Part shown: positions 33,795 to 42,461 of the stretch, in pieces
How positions within the stretch are numbered: the stretch's first letter is position 1
Layout: each line of letters begins with the position of its first letter
Assembly: GCA_025800345.1 (NCBI GenBank)
Contig: JAOXSB010000041.1
Location: 1-42,461, forward strand
Direction: 5' to 3'
Source: Mangrovicoccus sp.
Lineage (GTDB): Bacteria > Pseudomonadota > Alphaproteobacteria > Rhodobacterales > Rhodobacteraceae
DNA: 42,461 nt
Program-made: the position numbers and the translations under genes
Notes under the pieces: generated by a model
What the model saw: only the letters and a program-made list of their open reading frames with translations
Database searches by the model: none
What the model was told of the DNA's origin: nothing

Positions 33795-34843
33795 CAGCCC
33801 GCCCCTCCGGTCAGCGCCCAGCGGGCATAGGCCCCGCCGAAAAGCTCGAACTTGGCCAGAAAGGCCACAATCACCACCCAAGCCAGGGAAAGCGGCAAGA
33901 ACACTTTCCAACCGATCCGCATCAACTGGTCATAGCGATAGCGGGGCACGATGGCCTTCACCATGGCAAAGAGGAAAAAGAAGAACGCCATTTTCGCCAG
34001 CATCCACAGCGCCCCATCGGGCAGCCCCGGCACGGGCGATAGCCAGCCGCCGAAAAACAGTAGCGTGGTCAAGGCGCACATGAGGAAAATCGCGATATAT
34101 TCCCCGGCCATGAACAGCAAAAACGGCGTGGAGGAATATTCCACCTGATAGCCCGCCACCAGCTCGGATTCCGCTTCGGGCAGATCAAAGGGCGGGCGAT
34201 TGGTTTCTGCCAAGGCCGAGATAAAAAACAGCGCCACCATGGGCAGATGGGGCAGCCAATACCAGTTGAAGAAGCCCAGATTGCCATCTTGAGCGCGCAC
34301 GATATCGCCAAAATTCATCGATCCGGTGGACAGGATCACCCCAATGATGATCAGCCCGATCGAGACCTCATAGGAAATCATCTGCGCCGCGGACCGCAGC
34401 GAGCCAAGGAACGGGTATTTGGAATTCGAGGCCCAGCCCCCCATGATCACCCCGTAAACCTCAAGCGAGGATACCGCGAAGACATAAAGGATCGCCACAT
34501 TTAGATTGGCCAGCACCCAGGTTTCGCCAAAGGGGATCACCGCCCAAGCAATCACCGCCAGCACGAAAGAGGTCAGCGGCGCCAGGATGAACACAGTGCG
34601 ATCCGCGCCCGCAGGGATGACGATTTCCTTGAGCACATATTTCAGCGCATCGGCCACGCTTTGCAGCAGGCCAAAGGCCCCCACCACATTTGGGCCTCGG
34701 CGCATCTGAACCGCGGCCCAGATTTTGCGGTCCCCATAGACCAAAAACAGCAGCGAGATCATCACAAAGCCCAGCATCGCCAGGCATTGCGCCAGGATGA
34801 TCACGAAGATCCCGAGATTGCTGGCAAAGAACTGCTCCATCAT
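33794..34843 (-). CDS. nuoH: NADH-quinone oxidoreductase subunit H
   Basis: A 349-residue eight-helix subunit that forms most of the quinone chamber. [28 protein letters not shown] and [21 protein letters not shown] are the family signatures. One base after nuoG. Confidence 0.96.
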   Translation of the reverse strand: MMEQFFASNLGIFVIILAQCLAMLGFVMISLLFLVYGDRKIWAAVQMRRGPNVVGAFGLLQSVADALKYVLKEIVIPAGADRTVFILAPLTSFVLAVIAWAVIPFGETWVLANLNVAILYVFAVSSLEVYGVIMGGWASNSKYPFLGSLRSAAQMISYEVSIGLIIIGVILSTGSMNFGDIVRAQDGNLGFFNWYWLPHLPMVALFFISALAETNRPPFDLPEAESELVAGYQVEYSSTPFLLFMAGEYIAIFLMCALTTLLFFGGWLSPVPGLPDGALWMLAKMAFFFFLFAMVKAIVPRYRYDQLMRIGWKVFLPLSLAWVVIVAFLAKFELFGGAYARWALTGGAG

Positions 34844-34844
34844 C

Positions 34845-36863
34845 TCACTCCGCTGCCATATCGCTGGCCTGATGCGCCCGCGCTTGGGCGCTGAGCTTGG
34901 CCATGAGCGGCGAGGCCCGCGCGATGGGGTTGCTTAGGTAATGATCGCCACTGGCGAGCGTGAAAGGCCCCTGGCCCAGATCGCCGGGTTCGAGCGGGCT
35001 GACGGCATTTTCCGGCACTTGATCGATTTTGCCCAGATGCGGATGCGCCGCGATCATGGCCCGGCGCAAGCCCGCCAAGCTGTCATAGGGCAGTACCGCG
35101 CCGCATTCAGCGGAAAGCGCTCTCAAGATCGCCCAGTTTTCCTTGGCCTCTCCTGGCGGGAAAGCCGCCCGCGCGGCCAATTGCGGCCGCCCTTCGGTAT
35201 TCACGAAAAGCCCTGATTCCTCGGTCCAGGCCGCGGCGGGCAAGATCACATCAGCCCGATGCGCGCCGCGATCCCCATGGCTGCCTTGGTAAATCACGAA
35301 GGGACCCGGCGGGATTTCCACCTCATCGGCCCCAAGGCTATAGACCAGATCCGCAGAGGCCAGCGCCCCCATGCCCTGATCATTCACCGCCTCAAGATCC
35401 ATCGCCCCCACACGCGAAGCGGCGCTATGAAGCATCAGAACTTTCGATTGGCTCCGCTCGGCAAAATCATGGATATGGGCCAGCACCGCCGCCCCATCGG
35501 GCCCTGTGAGCGCCGCCTGGCCCACAATCAGCATCGTTGGCTTGTCCACAACATCATCGATTTTGGCGCTATTCCAACGCTCAAGCCCATCGCGGCCGGT
35601 GCCATAATGGAAATATTCATAGGTCAGATCCAGGGCCGGCCCCACCAACCCGATCTTGGCCCCAGATAGCCAGGCTTTGCGAATGCGCGCGTTCAGCACC
35701 GGGGCTTCATTGCGCGGATCGCAGCCCACCAGCATGAAATGGGTGGCGCGATCGATCTCCTCGATCCGGGCATTGCCCACATAGCCATAGCGGTTGCCTG
35801 CGGGCAGCGCCGCCCCATCAATGCGGCATTCCACATGCCCGCCCTGACCTTCGATCAAGGCTTTCATGGCATAGATCGCCTCGCCTGGGGCAAGATCCCC
35901 CACCAGGCCCATAGGCGATTTCGCAGCACTGATCACGCGGCCCGCCGCAGCCAAAGCCTCGGCCCAAGAGGCTGGGCGCAGCTTGCCATTTTCGCGGATA
36001 TAAGGTCGGTCCAGCCGCTGACGGCGCAGCCCATCCCAGACAAAGCGGGATTTATCCGACAGCCATTCCTCGTTGATGCCATCGTGATTGCGCGGCATCA
36101 GGCGCATCACTTCGCGCCCTTTGCTATCCACCCGGATATTCGAGCCAAGCGCATCCATCACATCAATGCTTTCGGTTTTGGTCAGCTCCCAAGGCCGGGC
36201 CGTGAAAGCATAAGGTTTCGACACCAGCGCCCCCACCGGGCAAAGATCAATGATATTGCCCTGCAAATTGCTGCTAAGGGTTTGGCCCAGATAGCTGGTG
36301 ATCTCTGCATCTTCCCCGCGCCCGGTCTGGCCCATCTGGGAGATCCCGGCAACTTCGGTGGTAAAGCGCACGCATCGGGTGCAAGAAATGCAGCGGGTCA
36401 TATGGGTTTCCACCAATGGCCCGAGATCAAGATCCTCGGATGCGCGTTTGACCTCGCGATAGCGTGAGAAATCCACTCCATAGGCCATGGCTTGATCTTG
36501 CAGATCACATTCCCCGCCCTGATCGCAAATCGGGCAATCCAGCGGGTGATTTATCAGCAAAAACTCCATCACGCCTTCGCGGGCTTTTTTCACCATCGGG
36601 CTGTTGGTTTTCACCTGGGGCGGTTCCCCATCGGGCCCGCCGCGCAGATCGCGCACTTGCATGGCGCAAGAGGCCGCGGGCTTGGGCGGCCCGCCCACGA
36701 TCTCGACCAGACACATCCGGCAATTGCCCGCGATGCTGAGCCGTTCGTGATAGCAAAAGCGCGGGATCTCGATCCCGGCCTGCTCGCAGGCCTGGATCAA
36801 GGTCATGGCCGGATCCACTGCCAGTTCTTGATCGTCGATCATGATGGTGCGCAATTCGCTCAT
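34845..36863 (-). CDS. nuoG: NADH-quinone oxidoreductase subunit G
   Basis: A 672-residue iron-sulfur protein of the peripheral arm. 2Fe-2S ligands C37, C48, C51 and C66; 4Fe-4S with H106, C110, C113 and C119; a further cluster with C158, C161, C164 and C208. The rest is a degenerate molybdopterin-oxidoreductase-like domain. ATG 36863 ([11 protein letters not shown]) is the family start; the frame remains open to 36995, over the upstream gene. Confidence 0.96.
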   Translation of the reverse strand: MSELRTIMIDDQELAVDPAMTLIQACEQAGIEIPRFCYHERLSIAGNCRMCLVEIVGGPPKPAASCAMQVRDLRGGPDGEPPQVKTNSPMVKKAREGVMEFLLINHPLDCPICDQGGECDLQDQAMAYGVDFSRYREVKRASEDLDLGPLVETHMTRCISCTRCVRFTTEVAGISQMGQTGRGEDAEITSYLGQTLSSNLQGNIIDLCPVGALVSKPYAFTARPWELTKTESIDVMDALGSNIRVDSKGREVMRLMPRNHDGINEEWLSDKSRFVWDGLRRQRLDRPYIRENGKLRPASWAEALAAAGRVISAAKSPMGLVGDLAPGEAIYAMKALIEGQGGHVECRIDGAALPAGNRYGYVGNARIEEIDRATHFMLVGCDPRNEAPVLNARIRKAWLSGAKIGLVGPALDLTYEYFHYGTGRDGLERWNSAKIDDVVDKPTMLIVGQAALTGPDGAAVLAHIHDFAERSQSKVLMLHSAASRVGAMDLEAVNDQGMGALASADLVYSLGADEVEIPPGPFVIYQGSHGDRGAHRADVILPAAAWTEESGLFVNTEGRPQLAARAAFPPGEAKENWAILRALSAECGAVLPYDSLAGLRRAMIAAHPHLGKIDQVPENAVSPLEPGDLGQGPFTLASGDHYLSNPIARASPLMAKLSAQARAHQASDMAAE

Positions 36864-36867
36864 GGCC

Positions 36868-37368
36868 CTACTCCGCTGCCACCGGGCCGCACCCGCGGGT
36901 TTTCCAAGCCTGCGCCTCGCACAGATGCGCCCAGCCAAAGGCGTGATCGCTGGGCCCATGGGTATTGAGATGCTCAAGCCGCGCCAACGCCTCATCCAGG
37001 CTGGGCCGGTGCCCCGCAGGCACCCACCACATGACGAAATGCTGATCTTGCATCACCTGGAACCATTCCGCCCGGCGGTTGTAGAATTGCCGATGCACGG
37101 TGTTCCACACAAAATTTTCCAGATCCGCCACGCTTTCCCAAACGGTCAGATTGGCCACAAAGCGCGGATCACCGCCGATCTTGGCCTCGGTATTGCCGGT
37201 GCCAGGCGCGCCAGAGCCTTCCATCATCCAAACAAAGCCAGGGCTGCGCTTGCCAATGCCATTGACCATATCCAGCGCCTTCATGAAGGGCGCAACCCGC
37301 GGATCATCGGTATCAGCCACAAGACGCCCCACATTAAGCTGGGCCAGATGGCGGCGTTCATTGCTCAT
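36868..37368 (-). CDS. DUF3291-like protein inside the nuo operon
   Basis: A 166-residue soluble protein with [10 protein letters not shown] at the start, [20 protein letters not shown] in the middle and [21 protein letters not shown] later, a dimeric alpha/beta-barrel (antibiotic-monooxygenase-like) pattern. It overlaps the preceding gene by 11 bases and is four bases before nuoG, so it is made with complex I. No role in complex I is known to me. Confidence 0.8.
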   Translation of the reverse strand: MSNERRHLAQLNVGRLVADTDDPRVAPFMKALDMVNGIGKRSPGFVWMMEGSGAPGTGNTEAKIGGDPRFVANLTVWESVADLENFVWNTVHRQFYNRRAEWFQVMQDQHFVMWWVPAGHRPSLDEALARLEHLNTHGPSDHAFGWAHLCEAQAWKTRGCGPVAAE

Positions 37369-37768
37369 AAGGCACCTCGCTTAGCAAAGACCCGATCAAG
37401 GTTTCATTGCCGATCTCAGATATGGCCGCGGTACAGACCTGGGCCTGAGTGGCGGACTCCAACGGGTATTTTTCCAAGAACGCCGATTGCAGCGCATGCA
37501 CTTGACCAGTGGGGTCTTGCATCTGCGCCATGGCATTTTGTGGGTCGAACCCATCTTGCGCCAAGCGCTCTAGCAACGCTTCGCGCCGGGCGCTGATCGT
37601 CTCGGTATCAAGCTGCACCGCACCGCAAAGCTCGGCCAATGACGCCGCCATGCTTGAGGCAAAGATCGCTTCGGCGAAATACTCCGGCACTGGGCGCAGA
37701 GTTTGCGCCGAAAGCGGCGCGCTGAAACTTACGGCAAAACCCAAGGCAAGAAGAATTTGCTTTCTCAT
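37358..37768 (-). CDS. DUF5333-like exported protein inside the nuo operon
   Basis: A 136-residue protein with a signal peptide (MRKQILLALGFAVSFSAPLSA, cleavage near residue 21), and two cysteines, C48 and C112, that could pair in the periplasm. It lies seven bases after nuoF. Members of this family recur at this point in Rhodobacteraceae nuo operons; a periplasmic product is unusual for complex I. Confidence 0.8.
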   Translation of the reverse strand: MRKQILLALGFAVSFSAPLSAQTLRPVPEYFAEAIFASSMAASLAELCGAVQLDTETISARREALLERLAQDGFDPQNAMAQMQDPTGQVHALQSAFLEKYPLESATQAQVCTAAISEIGNETLIGSLLSEVPYEQ

Positions 37769-37775
37769 AACGCCC

Positions 37776-39071
37776 CTATTCCGCCGCCACAGCCGAGCTG
37801 CGCCCGGCGCGTTTGGCTTTGATCCGGTCTTCGATCTCGTCCCGGTAATGGCGGATCAGCCCTTGGATCGGCCAGGCCGCCGCATCCCCCAAAGCGCAGA
37901 TCGTGTGGCCCTCGACCTGTTTGGTCACATCAAAGAGCATATCGATTTCTTCGGGCTCGGCCTCGCCCGTCACCAAACGCTCCATCACCCGCATCATCCA
38001 GCCGGTGCCTTCGCGGCACGGCGTGCATTGCCCGCAGCTTTCATGTTTGTAGAATTTCGACAGCCGCCAAATGGCTTTGATAATATCTGTGCTCTGATCC
38101 ATCACGATCACCGCCGCCGTGCCCAGGCCCGAGCGCTGCTCGCGCAGCCAATCGAAATCCATGATCGCTTCATCGCAAATGGAATGGGGCAAACACGGCA
38201 CGGATGAACCGCCAGGGATCACCGCCTTAAGATTGGACCAGCCCCCGCGCACCCCGCCGCAATGACGATCAAGCAATTCGCGCAGGGAAATCGACATTTC
38301 CTCTTCGACCACACAAGGGGTGTTCACATGGCCAGAGATCGCAAACAGCTTGGTGCCCGCATTATTGGGCCGCCCAAAACCCGCAAACCAATCCCCGCCC
38401 CGGCGCAAAATGGTCGGCACAACCGCGATGGATTCCACATTATTCACCGTGGTGGGGCTGCCATAAAGCCCCGCCCCCGCCGGAAAGGGCGGCTTCATGC
38501 GGGGCATGCCTTTCTTGCCCTCAAGGCTTTCCAGCAAGGCCGTTTCCTCACCGCAGATATAGGCCCCGGCCCCGTGATGCAGATAAAGATCGAAATCCCA
38601 GCCTGATTTGGCGGCATTCTTGCCCAACAGCCCGGCATCATAAGCCTCGTCAATGGCCGCCTGAAGCGCCTCACGCTCGCGGATATATTCCCCGCGGATG
38701 TAAATATAGCAAGCATGGGCCCCCATGGCGAAACTGGCAATCAAGCAGCCCTCGATCAGGGTATGGGGATCATGGCGCATGATCTCGCGATCTTTGCAGG
38801 TGCCGGGTTCGGATTCATCGGCATTCACCACCAGATAATGGGGCCGCCCATCGCTTTCCTTGGGCATGAAGGACCATTTCAGCCCGGTGGGAAAACCCGC
38901 CCCGCCACGCCCGCGCAACCCAGAGGTTTTCATCTCCTCTACGATCCAATCACGGCCCTTTTGGATCAGCCCGGCAGTGCCATCCCAATGGCCCCGTGCC
39001 TGCGCGCCCGCCAAACTGCGATCGTGCATGCCGTAAAGATTGGTAAAGATGCGGTCTTGGTCTTTGAGCAT
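37776..39071 (-). CDS. nuoF: NADH-quinone oxidoreductase subunit F
   Basis: A 431-residue NADH-binding, FMN-containing subunit. [13 protein letters not shown] (51-63) binds nucleotide; the 4Fe-4S ligands are C346, C349, C352 (ESCGQCTPC) and C392. ATG 39071 is the family start, two bases from the stop of the small gene before it. Confidence 0.96.
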   Translation of the reverse strand: MLKDQDRIFTNLYGMHDRSLAGAQARGHWDGTAGLIQKGRDWIVEEMKTSGLRGRGGAGFPTGLKWSFMPKESDGRPHYLVVNADESEPGTCKDREIMRHDPHTLIEGCLIASFAMGAHACYIYIRGEYIREREALQAAIDEAYDAGLLGKNAAKSGWDFDLYLHHGAGAYICGEETALLESLEGKKGMPRMKPPFPAGAGLYGSPTTVNNVESIAVVPTILRRGGDWFAGFGRPNNAGTKLFAISGHVNTPCVVEEEMSISLRELLDRHCGGVRGGWSNLKAVIPGGSSVPCLPHSICDEAIMDFDWLREQRSGLGTAAVIVMDQSTDIIKAIWRLSKFYKHESCGQCTPCREGTGWMMRVMERLVTGEAEPEEIDMLFDVTKQVEGHTICALGDAAAWPIQGLIRHYRDEIEDRIKAKRAGRSSAVAAE

Positions 39072-39072
39072 C

Positions 39073-39315
39073 TTAAGCCCTTTTATCCTGTGAGGCATCC
39101 CGGCGACGACGCTGGATTTGCCAGGTCACAAACAGCGCCCAGACAAAGGCCCCGATGGCGGCAAAATCCGCCAAAAACACATAGCGCGCTGGCAAGCCAA
39201 GCGCCCCGCCCAGCCATTGCAGCCCAAGCCAAAGCACCATGGTCGCCACCAATACCAATGCCACCAATCGGGCGCGGCGGGCGAGTTGTTTGTCCAAAAG
39301 GGTCGGCTCGGCCAT
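39073..39315 (-). CDS. DUF5337-like small membrane protein inside the nuo operon
   Basis: An 80-residue protein with two helices (about residues 15-36 and 42-62) and a basic tail [16 protein letters not shown] 39315 ([10 protein letters not shown]) is preferred to the open frame at 39369, which overlaps the gene before it. It is tightly packed before nuoF. Members occur in the same place in related genomes; the function is unknown. Confidence 0.75.
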   Translation of the reverse strand: MAEPTLLDKQLARRARLVALVLVATMVLWLGLQWLGGALGLPARYVFLADFAAIGAFVWALFVTWQIQRRRRDASQDKRA

Positions 39316-39323
39316 CTGCTTTC

Positions 39324-39908
39324 CTATTGCGAAGTTTCCGAGAGCAAGGCTTTGGCCTGGCCCACCCAATCATCCCGGCTCACCCGGCCTTTAAACCCGT
39401 CAAGATTGGCATCCATCCAAGCCACCTCATCAGCGCTCCAGCCGGCGATTTGATCAAGATAGAAATAGCCCTTGCCTTGCAGCGCAGCCTCAAGCTTTGG
39501 CCCAATGCCTTTGATCTGTTGTAGATCCACCGCTTGATCTGGTCGCGGCGCGGCTAAAGGTTTGGGCTGTGCTGGCAGCACTGGTTTGGCCGTCTCCGGG
39601 GCCAGTACCGGCGCGGCTTTGGGCGCAGCGGGCGGCGCGACGGGCTCTGGCGCGGCTATGGGCGCCGGGTCTGGCGGCAATTCCGGGGCAGGATCCGCGC
39701 TCGGGGCATCTTCGGCTTGGGGAAGGTCTTCGGCCAACATGGTCAGCACGAACCAAACCGCCGCACCAATGATCCCGCCGCCGATCAGAGACAGCAGAAA
39801 ATGCAGCCCGCCAAGAAACCACATGGCCAGCAACACCAAAAGCCCAACCGCCAGGGCAAAGAGCCGTGCTTCTTTCTGGCTGGTCTCAGATGGTGTGAGA
39901 TTTTGCAT
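39324..39908 (-). CDS. Membrane-anchored helix-hairpin-helix protein in the nuo operon
   Basis: A 194-residue protein. Two hydrophobic helices (about 17-60) are followed by an Ala/Pro-rich linker (about 65-125) and a C-terminal helix-hairpin-helix domain, LQQIKGIGPKLEAALQGKG (about 129-147), then YLDQIAGWSADEVAWMD. Such domains usually bind DNA or proteins; in this family they follow nuoE or are fused to it. ATG 39908 is preferred to the TTG at 39911. Confidence 0.8.
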   Translation of the reverse strand: MQNLTPSETSQKEARLFALAVGLLVLLAMWFLGGLHFLLSLIGGGIIGAAVWFVLTMLAEDLPQAEDAPSADPAPELPPDPAPIAAPEPVAPPAAPKAAPVLAPETAKPVLPAQPKPLAAPRPDQAVDLQQIKGIGPKLEAALQGKGYFYLDQIAGWSADEVAWMDANLDGFKGRVSRDDWVGQAKALLSETSQ

Positions 39909-39959
39909 CAATCTTGCCTCCCCTCGCGCAAATTCGCGTTTGGCCCAATATCAGGCCCG

Positions 39960-40706
39960 TTAACTATCCTCTGTTTCGCTTTGCACCGCTCGGCCACCGG
40001 CATCGCCCCAAGGGGCCACCACAGGCAATTCGGTGCCATCAATCCGTTTCACCGTATCGCCACGGCTCAAAGCCCGCGCCACCGATGCGTTCTGGGGCAA
40101 CTGGCCGGTGTCCCCTTCGGTCAAGCTGGTAGGCCCGCCCAAGGGCTCGCAAGCAAAGCGGCCATTTTGCGGGCCAGGCTGCGGCAGCGTGCCCGCGCGC
40201 AATGCATCGATGATCTGCGCGAAACTCTCCGCTGTGAGGTCTTCGTAATAATCCTTACCGATCTGGGCCATGGGCGCATTGGTGCAAGCCCCAAGGCATT
40301 CCACTTCTTCCCAGCTCAGCTTGCCATCGGCAGAGATCTCATGGGGCTGGGGGGCGATCTTTTCCTGACATACCGCCACAAGATCTTCGGCCCCGCAAAT
40401 CATGCAGGACGTGGTGCCGCAGATCTGAATATGGGCGACCGATCCAACGGGCTGCAATTGGAACATGAAATAGAACGTCGCCACTTCCAGCGCTCTGATA
40501 TGGGCCATGCCCAACATCTCGGCCACATATTCAATCGCCGGTTTGGTCAGCCAGCCCTCTTGTTCTTGGGCCCGCCAGAGCAGCGGGATGATGGCACTGG
40601 CCTGGCGCCCTTGCGGGTATTTTGTGATCTGCGCTTCGGCCCAGGCCCGGTTTTCCGGGGTGAAGGCAAAGCGATCGGGTTGCTCAGGGTGCAAACGGCG
40701 CAGCAT
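39960..40706 (-). CDS. nuoE: NADH-quinone oxidoreductase subunit E
   Basis: A 248-residue thioredoxin-like 2Fe-2S subunit. Ligands C96, C101 (CGTTSC), C137 and C141 (CLGAC). The last 80 residues (after about 165) are an extension beyond the enterobacterial length, Pro/Gly-rich and typical of alphaproteobacteria. The start shares a base with the nuoD stop. Confidence 0.96.
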   Translation of the reverse strand: MLRRLHPEQPDRFAFTPENRAWAEAQITKYPQGRQASAIIPLLWRAQEQEGWLTKPAIEYVAEMLGMAHIRALEVATFYFMFQLQPVGSVAHIQICGTTSCMICGAEDLVAVCQEKIAPQPHEISADGKLSWEEVECLGACTNAPMAQIGKDYYEDLTAESFAQIIDALRAGTLPQPGPQNGRFACEPLGGPTSLTEGDTGQLPQNASVARALSRGDTVKRIDGTELPVVAPWGDAGGRAVQSETEDS

Positions 40707-41920
40707 CAGCGATCAATCTCCCCAAACACCACGTCCATTGTGCCGATAATGGCCGATACATCCGCGAGCTGATGGCCCTTGCTGATGTAATCCATGGCTT
40801 GCAGATGCAAAAACCCCGGCGCGCGGATCTTAGCCCGATAAGGTTTGTTGCTGCCATCGGAGACAAGATAGACACCGAACTCGCCTTTGGGCGCTTCTAT
40901 CGCGGCGTAAACCTCGCCCGCAGGCACGTGGAAGCCCTCAGTATAAAGCTTAAAATGATGGATCAGCGCTTCCATAGAGGTTTTCATCTGCCCCCGCGTG
41001 GGCGGGGTAAGCTTGCCGCGCGCCAGCACATCGCCAGGCTCATTGCGCAGTTTTTCGCAGGCTTGATGGATGATTTTCACGCTCTCGCGCATCTCGGCCA
41101 TGCGGCACAGATAGCGGTCATAACAATCGCCGTTTTTGCCCACCGGGATCTGGAATTCAAACTCATCATAGCATTCATAGGGTTGCGCCCGGCGCAAATC
41201 CCAAGCCAGGCCAGAGCCTCGCACCATGACCCCCGAAAAACCCCAATCCAGAATATCTTGTTCGCTGACCACCCCAATATCGGCATTGCGCTGTTTGAAA
41301 ATCCGGTTCTCAGTCAAAAGCCCATCGATATCATCGAGCACTTTGGGAAAGGCATGGGCCCAAGCATCAATATCTTCGATCAGTTCGGGCGGTAGATCTT
41401 GATGCACCCCGCCTGGCCGGAAATAGGCCGCATGAAGCCGCGCCCCGCACGCACGTTCATAAAACACCATGAGCTTTTCGCGTTCTTCAAAGCCCCATAG
41501 CGGCGGGGTCAGCGCCCCCACATCCATGGCTTGAGTGGTGACATTCAGCAGATGGTTCAACACCCGGCCAATTTCGGAAAACAGCACCCGGATCAGGCTT
41601 GCCCGGCGGGGGATCGCAACGCCGGTGAGTTTTTCGATCGCCAAACACCAGGCATGTTCCTGGTTCATCGGCGCCACGTAATCCAGCCGGTCGAAATAGG
41701 GCAGGTTTTGCAGATAGGTGCGGCTTTCCATCAATTTCTCGGTGCCCCGATGGAGCAGGCCGATATGAGGATCGCAGCGTTCGACGATCTCGCCATCAAG
41801 CTCGAGAACCAAGCGCAACACCCCATGGGCCGCCGGGTGCTGCGGGCCGAAATTGATGTTGAAATTCCGGATCTTTTGCTCGCCGGTCAGAGCATCGTCG
41901 AATTTGCCGCCATCCATCAT
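40706..41920 (-). CDS. nuoD: NADH-quinone oxidoreductase subunit D
   Basis: A 404-residue 49-kDa subunit that lines the quinone site with nuoB and nuo[28 protein letters not shown] and [10 protein letters not shown] are typical. ATG 41920 has AAGG eight bases upstream. Confidence 0.96.
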   Translation of the reverse strand: MMDGGKFDDALTGEQKIRNFNINFGPQHPAAHGVLRLVLELDGEIVERCDPHIGLLHRGTEKLMESRTYLQNLPYFDRLDYVAPMNQEHAWCLAIEKLTGVAIPRRASLIRVLFSEIGRVLNHLLNVTTQAMDVGALTPPLWGFEEREKLMVFYERACGARLHAAYFRPGGVHQDLPPELIEDIDAWAHAFPKVLDDIDGLLTENRIFKQRNADIGVVSEQDILDWGFSGVMVRGSGLAWDLRRAQPYECYDEFEFQIPVGKNGDCYDRYLCRMAEMRESVKIIHQACEKLRNEPGDVLARGKLTPPTRGQMKTSMEALIHHFKLYTEGFHVPAGEVYAAIEAPKGEFGVYLVSDGSNKPYRAKIRAPGFLHLQAMDYISKGHQLADVSAIIGTMDVVFGEIDR

Positions 41921-41929
41921 TGATCAGCC

Positions 41930-42091
41930 TTATTCATCGGCACGCGAAGCCATAATCCACAGCAAAATGATAATGCCCACGGGCAATACCGCAAGCAGGC
42001 TCCAAAGTGGGTGCATGCCATAGCGCGGCAGCAATTTGTAAAAAGGGATCACCACCAATGCCACAAAGGCGACTAAGAGCAAAAATTCCAT
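41930..42091 (-). CDS. 53-residue membrane protein between nuoC and nuoD
   Basis: A small protein with two helices, LLLVAFVALVVIPFYKLL and LLAVLPVGIIILLWIMA, joined by a short loop, PRYGMHPLW. The PF-x-x-L...W...IP/LPVG...LLWIMA pattern recalls short membrane proteins common in Rhodobacteraceae. Stop at 41930 is nine bases before the nuoD start, and its ATG is 13 bases from the nuoC stop, so it is inside the operon. It may be an accessory or assembly factor. Confidence 0.7.
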   Translation of the reverse strand: MEFLLLVAFVALVVIPFYKLLPRYGMHPLWSLLAVLPVGIIILLWIMASRADE

Positions 42092-42104
42092 CGCGAAGCT
42101 CCAC

Positions 42105-42461
42105 TTACTCTTTCACTTGAGGTTTTTCATCGCCGGGCAGGATGTAATCGGCCCCTTCCCAGGGCGACATGAAATCAAATTGGCGATATTCTTGCACCAA
42201 GCGCACGGGCTCATAGATCACGCGTTTTTCCACTTCGTCATAGCGCAATTCAGTATAGCCGGTGGTTGGGAAATCCTTGCGCAGCGGATAGCCGCGAAAG
42301 CCATAATCGGTCAGAATACGCCGCAGATCCGGATGGCCGGAGAACAAAACCCCAAACATATCATAGGCTTCACGTTCGAACCAATTGGCCGCCGGATAGA
42401 CCCCGGTCAGCGAGGGCACGATATCATCTTCGCGCAGCTCCACCCGGATGCGAATACGGTG
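42105..42461 (-). CDS. nuoC: NADH-quinone oxidoreductase subunit C (partial, 3' part)
   Basis: The visible C-terminal 118 codons contain [38 protein letters not shown] and KDFP, the 30-kDa subunit signature. The frame is open to the window edge, so the N-terminal part lies outside. It is not fused to nuoD, unlike the enterobacterial nuoCD. Confidence 0.96.
   Translation of the reverse strand, partial: HRIRIRVELREDDIVPSLTGVYPAANWFEREAYDMFGVLFSGHPDLRRILTDYGFRGYPLRKDFPTTGYTELRYDEVEKRVIYEPVRLVQEYRQFDFMSPWEGADYILPGDEKPQVKE

Noticed and set aside
1-42461. CRISPR arrays, insertion sequences or rRNA genes
   Set aside because: No regularly spaced repeats, no transposase frames and no rRNA sequence seen on either strand.

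Overview
The window is chromosomal DNA of an alphaproteobacterium, almost certainly of the Rhodobacteraceae (Roseobacter/Rhodobacter group). The right third is a complex I (nuo) operon in the order typical of that family: nuoC-(small ORF)-D-E-(HHH protein)-(DUF5337-like)-F-(DUF5333-like)-(DUF3291-like)-G-H-I-J-K-L-M-N, then birA, coaX and rnj, all on the minus strand. The host DNA is GC-rich; family names come from motif recognition by eye, not from a search.

Region 1 (1-1167) is host flank: the first codons of a minus-strand gene at the edge (perhaps ftsY), a fatty-acid-hydroxylase-like protein and an 84-residue membrane protein. Region 2 (1168-12546) is an integrated mobilizable element of about 11.3 kb at the 3' end of tRNA-Cys, bounded by perfect 48-bp direct repeats. 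Its left part holds a Rep-like HTH protein and a ColE1-type mobilization module (mbeC-, mbeA-, mbeB- and mbeD-like), with the B and D genes lying inside the relaxase gene in another frame. Its middle holds a compact minus-strand operon: XRE regulator, two-helix membrane protein, C5-cytosine methyltransferase, phosphoribosyltransferase-like protein, ORC/CDC6-like P-loop ATPase and an unrecognised Rossmann-like protein. No standard restriction nuclease is visible, so this looks like an uncharacterised, probably defensive system. Its right part holds an excisionase-like HTH protein, a small ORF and a tyrosine integrase running toward tRNA-Cys. A perfect 14-4-14 palindrome separates the regulator/defence operon from the divergent excisionase/integrase operon, so one regulator may control both.

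In the excised circle, the integrase transcript would run across the joined att site straight into rep and mob, and an open frame of about 101 codons with a strong ribosome binding site spans the junction. This suggests that transfer genes are expressed only after excision. There are no type IV secretion genes, so the element would need a helper.

Region 3 (12573-27228) is host DNA: tRNA-Leu, a TPR protein, a rhomboid protease, a SuhB-type phosphatase, divergent metR/metF with a MetR box between them, a PaaI-type thioesterase, prfC, an RgpF-like glycan protein, a phytase-like secreted esterase preceded by Pho-box-like repeats, an rhlE helicase, and then rnj, coaX and birA. Region 4 (27218-42461) is the nuo operon, with several small family-specific accessory genes between the standard subunits.
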